Shown here piece after piece: positions 6,898 through 9,482 of a stretch of 9,482 nt of DNA. Position numbers and translations under genes: made by a program. The notes beneath the pieces are model-generated. The model saw only the letters and a list, made by a program, of their open reading frames with translations. It was not told the DNA's origin and searched no databases. This DNA is from Pseudomonadota bacterium. GTDB taxonomy: Bacteria; Pseudomonadota; Gammaproteobacteria; Xanthomonadales; Rhodanobacteraceae. The stretch spans positions 1 to 9,482 of the forward strand of contig JAFEEK010000491.1 of NCBI GenBank assembly GCA_018241165.1, read 5' to 3'. Numbering within the stretch: the first letter of the stretch is position 1; every line of letters starts with the position of its first letter.

Positions 6898-6915
6898 CGG
6901 CGCGGAACCGCGCCG
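6898..6915. repeat. Perfect palindromic hairpin in the tRNA-Leu leader
   Basis: CGGCGCGG-AA-CCGCGCCG is an 8-bp perfect inverted repeat with a two-base centre. It lies between the promoter and the 5' end of the tRNA. There is no T-run, so it is not an obvious terminator for the dioxygenase gene. It may help leader processing or be a binding site. Confidence 0.55.
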
Positions 6916-6928
6916 AGGCAGGGCGCGC

Positions 6929-6957
6929 AGTATACGTGATCCGCGCGCAGCGGCCAA
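6929..6957 (-). promoter_or_regulatory. Sigma-70 promoter of tRNA-Leu with GC-rich discriminator
   Basis: On the minus strand TTGGCC (6952-6957) and TATACT (6929-6934) are separated by exactly 17 bases. The -10 box matches the consensus at five of six positions. It is followed by GCGCGCCC, a GC-rich discriminator of the kind found at stable-RNA promoters under stringent (ppGpp) control. The predicted start is about 35 bases before the tRNA. Confidence 0.72.
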
Positions 6958-6963
6958 CGCCGC

Positions 6964-7542
6964 TTAGTGCGTTGCGTCGAGAGAAAGCTGGCGCTGGTCG
7001 CGGTCGTACCAGCGCTCGTCGATCGGACGGAACACCGAGCACTGCGTCATCGCGCCGCGATAGACGTGCAAGGTCACGGCGATGGCGTCGCGACTCGGGT
7101 TGCGGATGGTGTGGTATTCGTGTGGCGGAATCAGGCTGCCAGCGGAGCCGGGGCCGACGTGCATGGTGCCGCGCGGCTCGAAGTGGTATTTGCCGTCGCG
7201 CTGTTCGGTCAACTCGTAGGGCGTGATTTCCAGCGCGCCGTGCCAGACCCCTTCCACGCACCACATGCCGCAATGATCGTGGATCGGCGTGCCTTGGCCG
7301 GGTCCCCAGGTCATCGCGATCACGGAAAATCCGTGCTCCTCGCTGCGATACAACTCGCGGCGCGCGTAGTGATCGGCGGCGCGCTCGTAGCAACAGTCGG
7401 GAAGTTTCACCGCCGGGTCGCGGATCAGCTCGCACAACGTGTTGCGCAGGTCGTCGGTGATCTTCGTCGGACAATCGTGGCAGACCGCGGCGTTGAGCGC
7501 GTCGACGAGGCGTTTGGAGCCGGGAAATTCGAGCGCGAGCAT
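6964..7542 (-). CDS. Cysteine dioxygenase (cupin thiol dioxygenase)
   Basis: The 192-residue cupin matches the CDO type I family, which uses iron and O2 to oxidise L-cysteine to cysteine sulfinate. TPIHDH gives iron ligands His88 and His90, and PPHEYHTIRN gives His144. Counting from the rat enzyme, YAR (Arg61) sits where Arg60 binds the substrate carboxylate, which favours cysteine over 3-mercaptopropionate. Cys95 lies five residues after the second His, and Tyr161 lies 17 after the third. These are the places of the Cys93-Tyr157 cross-link in mammals. TLHVY (His159) matches the SLHLY of the outer triad, with Thr for Ser. The ATG at 7542 has no clear ribosome-binding site. The gene follows metX by 30 bases and is probably co-transcribed with it. 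Confidence 0.9.
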   Translation of the reverse strand: MLALEFPGSKRLVDALNAAVCHDCPTKITDDLRNTLCELIRDPAVKLPDCCYERAADHYARRELYRSEEHGFSVIAMTWGPGQGTPIHDHCGMWCVEGVWHGALEITPYELTEQRDGKYHFEPRGTMHVGPGSAGSLIPPHEYHTIRNPSRDAIAVTLHVYRGAMTQCSVFRPIDERWYDRDQRQLSLDATH

Positions 7543-7572
7543 GGCGATTTCGGCGGTGGCGTTGCGGCGATT

Positions 7573-8676
7573 CTACAAGGTCGCCAGAAAGCGTGCGATG
7601 GCCGCGCCAAAACGCGGAATATCGACCAGAAACGCGTCGTGGCCCTGCGGCGAATCCAGCGCGACAAAATCCACACGCGCGCCTGCCGTCGTGAGGCCAT
7701 CGGCGATTTCCTGCTGCTGCGACAGCGGAAAAAGGATGTCGGTGCTGACGCCGATCACCAGCGCGCGTTCCACGTCGATGCGTTTGAGCGCCGCGGCGAC
7801 ATGACCGCTACCGTATTCGGCGACGTCGAACCAGTCGCTGGCGCGCGACAAATACAGATAGCAGTTCGGATCGAAACTGCGCACGAAGCGGCGCGCGTGG
7901 CCGGCCAGGTACGATTCGACCTGGAACTCGACGCCGAAGGGATCTTCGTCGGTGCGGGTTTCGGAATCCAGGCGAATGCGTGCGAAGCGGCCGACCCATT
8001 CCATTGCCGAACGATAGGTGATCACGCCGAGCTTGCGCGCGATGGACATGCCCGCTTCCGGATAGTGCGTGTCGTCGTAGTTGCCATCGTTCCAATCGGG
8101 ATCCAGCCGGATGGCTTCGCGCTGCAGCGAACGGATCGCAATCGCGAATGGCTGCGCCTGCGGCGCTGTCGAGATGCTGATGTGCGCGCGCACGCTGCCG
8201 GGATGGTGCAGCAGCCAGCCGAGCGCACTCATGCCGCCCATCGAATTGCCGATCAGGCAGGCGAGCTTGCCGATGCGCAATCCGCGCATCAGTTCGAACG
8301 CGGAATTGCCGACGTCTTCCAGGGTCAACTCCGGAAAAGTCAATTTGTATACTTTGTCGGTGGCCGGATCGATGGACGCCGGTCCGGTCGAGCCTTTGCA
8401 ACTGCCCAGCGAATTGACGCAGACGACGAACCAGCGATTCGTGTCGATGGGCTTGCCGGGCCCGAGCATGTCTTCCCACCAGCCGGGCGTGGCATCGTCG
8501 GCATTCGATGCGCCATGCGCGCTCGGCGACAGGCCGGTGAGGATGAAGATCGCGTTGTCACGCGCCGCGCTGAGCGTTCCCCACGTTTCGTAGGCGAGTC
8601 GCGCGCCGGTCAGCGCGCCGCCGCGTTTCATCGCAAACGGCGAGGGCAGATCGAAGTATCGGCGGGCGTCGGACAT
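7573..8676 (-). CDS. metX: Serine O-succinyltransferase-type MetX
   Basis: The 367-residue alpha/beta-hydrolase-fold acyltransferase belongs to the MetX family. The catalytic triad is visible: Ser145 in GNSMGG, Asp313 in STDILFP and His346 in SPQGHDAF. The stretches LTGLSPSAHGASN, VNSLGSCKGSTGP, SLQREAIRLDP, RKLGVITYRSA and DPNCYLYLSR look like the xanthomonad subgroup shown to succinylate L-serine for cysteine synthesis. Classical homoserine acetyltransferases more often carry LGGCxGSTGP at the glycine-rich site. Subgroup assignment is from recalled family sequences, and homoserine activity cannot be excluded. I chose the ATG at 8676 over a TTG at 8691; neither has a strong ribosome-binding site. 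The next gene encodes cysteine dioxygenase, which fits a cysteine-centred role. Confidence 0.9.
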   Translation of the reverse strand: MSDARRYFDLPSPFAMKRGGALTGARLAYETWGTLSAARDNAIFILTGLSPSAHGASNADDATPGWWEDMLGPGKPIDTNRWFVVCVNSLGSCKGSTGPASIDPATDKVYKLTFPELTLEDVGNSAFELMRGLRIGKLACLIGNSMGGMSALGWLLHHPGSVRAHISISTAPQAQPFAIAIRSLQREAIRLDPDWNDGNYDDTHYPEAGMSIARKLGVITYRSAMEWVGRFARIRLDSETRTDEDPFGVEFQVESYLAGHARRFVRSFDPNCYLYLSRASDWFDVAEYGSGHVAAALKRIDVERALVIGVSTDILFPLSQQQEIADGLTTAGARVDFVALDSPQGHDAFLVDIPRFGAAIARFLATL

Positions 8677-8750
8677 GGCGAATATCGTCAAAGACTTCGA
8701 TGGAAATTATCGCTTCCGCTTCGAGCAAAAGGAATGCAACCGAAGGACGA

Positions 8751-8841
8751 CCCCCCTTCGGCACGAAGGGGGGCGATGCGAAGCATCGGGGGGATGCGCG
8801 TAAAGAACATCCCCCTCAATCCCCCTTCCTGCGGAAGGGGG
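8751..8841. repeat. Chain of four hairpins, probable dispersed palindromic repeat
   Basis: Four adjacent inverted repeats fill the gap between ccmI and metX. They are CCCCCCTTC/GAAGGGGGG (8751-8773, 9 bp), CGATGC/GCATCG (8774-8788, 6 bp, GAA loop), GGGGGAT/ATCCCCC (8789-8815, 7 bp, 13-base loop) and CCCCCTTCC/GGAAGGGGG (8821-8841, 9 bp, TGC loop). The outer two hairpins are near copies of each other, like a paired REP/BIME unit. No transposase or T-run is present. As RNA it could stop or stabilise the ccmI transcript, but I infer mainly a mobile or dispersed non-coding repeat. Confidence 0.7.
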
Positions 8842-8843
8842 AA

Positions 8844-8860
8844 GTGCCAATTCATGGCAC
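8844..8860. repeat. Inverted repeat enclosing the ccmI stop codon
   Basis: GTGCCA (8844-8849) pairs with TGGCAC (8855-8860) around ATTCA. The ccmI stop (8852-8854 on the minus strand) lies in the loop. The hairpin comes two bases after the four-hairpin chain. Confidence 0.6.
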
Positions 8861-9482
8861 GACGCTGTCGATCGTCAGCTTTATCGGATCTGTAGTTGTG
8901 ACCGCAACGGGTTTCGACAACACTTGCAAATCGCCGCTTTGCGGCAGCGCATTGCCGGATTTCGACACGCGCGCGCCGATGACGACCTGCGGGAACTGCG
9001 ACAGTTTCATGCTCGGCAACATGCCCATGCCGTCGGTCAGCGTCACCGTGACCGGCAGTTTGCCCGCATCCATGCGCTGGATCGCGAGCGGCATCGGTGG
9101 ACCGCTGGCGGCCTTGGCGTAGACGAACAGGACATCGCCCGGTGCGAGTCTGTCGCGCAGTTTCGGATCCAGCGCCACCTCGACGTGCAATTGCGCGCCC
9201 TCGGCTGCCGGCTGGGTTGGGTTTGCGGGTTCTTGCGGCGCGGCGGATGCGGTTTGTGTTTCTTCGGCAGGCAGCGGCTTGCCGTCGCGTTCGGCCTCGG
9301 CACGCGCGATCTGTTGCTGCACGGACGGAATGATGTCCGAATCCTTGGGCAGCACGTCGAGCAGGTGCTTCCACGCGGCGATCGCGCTGTCGAATTTCTT
9401 TCCCTGATATTCGCTGATGCCGAGCAGCCACAGACCGCGCTGGTTGTCAGGCGCGGCTTTCAGTGCCGCATCCAGAATCTGG
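8852..9482 (-). CDS. ccmI: Cytochrome c biogenesis protein CcmI, C-terminal part (partial, 5' end outside window)
   Basis: The visible 209 residues run open to the window edge; the GTG at 9355 is an internal valine, not a start. The first part is a tetratricopeptide repeat (DAALKAAPDNQRGLWLLGIS, then the helix with AIAAWKHLLD). A low-complexity linker rich in Ala/Pro/Gln follows. The C-terminal domain has LDPKLRDRLAPGDVLFVYAK, GPPMPLAIQRM, the segment LPVTVTLTDGMGMLPSMKLS, and VVIGARVSKSGNALPQSGDL. This domain is characteristic of CcmI/CycH (fused to CcmH in Escherichia coli). CcmI presents apocytochrome c to the haem ligation machinery of system I on the periplasmic side. Other ccm genes presumably lie to the right. 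The stop falls inside a small hairpin. Confidence 0.92.
   Translation of the reverse strand, partial: QILDAALKAAPDNQRGLWLLGISEYQGKKFDSAIAAWKHLLDVLPKDSDIIPSVQQQIARAEAERDGKPLPAEETQTASAAPQEPANPTQPAAEGAQLHVEVALDPKLRDRLAPGDVLFVYAKAASGPPMPLAIQRMDAGKLPVTVTLTDGMGMLPSMKLSQFPQVVIGARVSKSGNALPQSGDLQVLSKPVAVTTTDPIKLTIDSVVP

Noticed and set aside
8677..8750. A possible SAM-type riboswitch or promoter ahead of metX.
   Set aside because: I could not find a convincing conserved core, and the only promoter-like element is an AT-rich GATAAT without a matching -35 box.
6967..8895. A 642-codon open frame on the plus strand across the dioxygenase and metX genes.
   Set aside because: It is antisense to two genes with full catalytic motifs, its translation is His/Arg/Ala-rich without any domain, and it runs into the hairpin repeat. 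It is a by-product of high-GC codon use.

Overview
The window is a housekeeping stretch of a GC-rich gammaproteobacterial chromosome. It most resembles the Xanthomonadales/Lysobacterales, and perhaps Rhodanobacteraceae. The grounds are a MetX-family protein with the residue pattern of the xanthomonad serine O-succinyltransferases, a HutF-type histidine pathway, a bTHX ribosomal protein with an Ala/Lys tail, and system I cytochrome c maturation (CcmI). The taxonomic call is inference from recalled family features, not from a search.

Layout, left to right. Bases 1-147 are the end of a cation diffusion facilitator transporter (+). A short gene for ribosomal protein bTHX follows (220-402, +). A strong hairpin-plus-T terminator at 428-453 sits between it and hutI, which arrives from the other side (459-1676, -). 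hutI and hutF (1724-3082, +) are divergent with 47 bp between their start codons. They encode consecutive steps of histidine degradation. A small exported protein with a choice-of-anchor-D-like domain and a C-terminal membrane anchor follows (3149-3715, +), with its own plausible promoter.

From 3717 onward every gene is on the minus strand. Read in their own direction, a tRNA-Leu(CAA) with a good promoter (6800-6886) is followed by a YpfJ-like zinc metallopeptidase (5815-6711), a lipoprotein nucleotide pyrophosphatase/phosphodiesterase (4551-5801) and a membrane sterol-desaturase-family hydroxylase (3717-4547). The three proteins are separated by 13 and 3 bp and look like one operon. Upstream, a serine O-succinyltransferase-type MetX (7573-8676) is followed after 30 bp by a cysteine dioxygenase (6964-7542), a likely sulfur amino acid operon. 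At the right edge is the C-terminal part of ccmI (8852-9482). Between ccmI and metX lies a dense chain of hairpins (8751-8841) that looks like a dispersed palindromic repeat.

I see no phage, transposase, CRISPR or defence system and no clearly novel multi-gene system. The most notable items are the cysteine dioxygenase, which has the Cys and Tyr positions of the mammalian cross-link, its pairing with a serine succinyltransferase, the hairpin-chain repeat, the exported anchor protein and an in-frame repeat inside the bTHX gene. No stretch over 300 bases lacks a gene.
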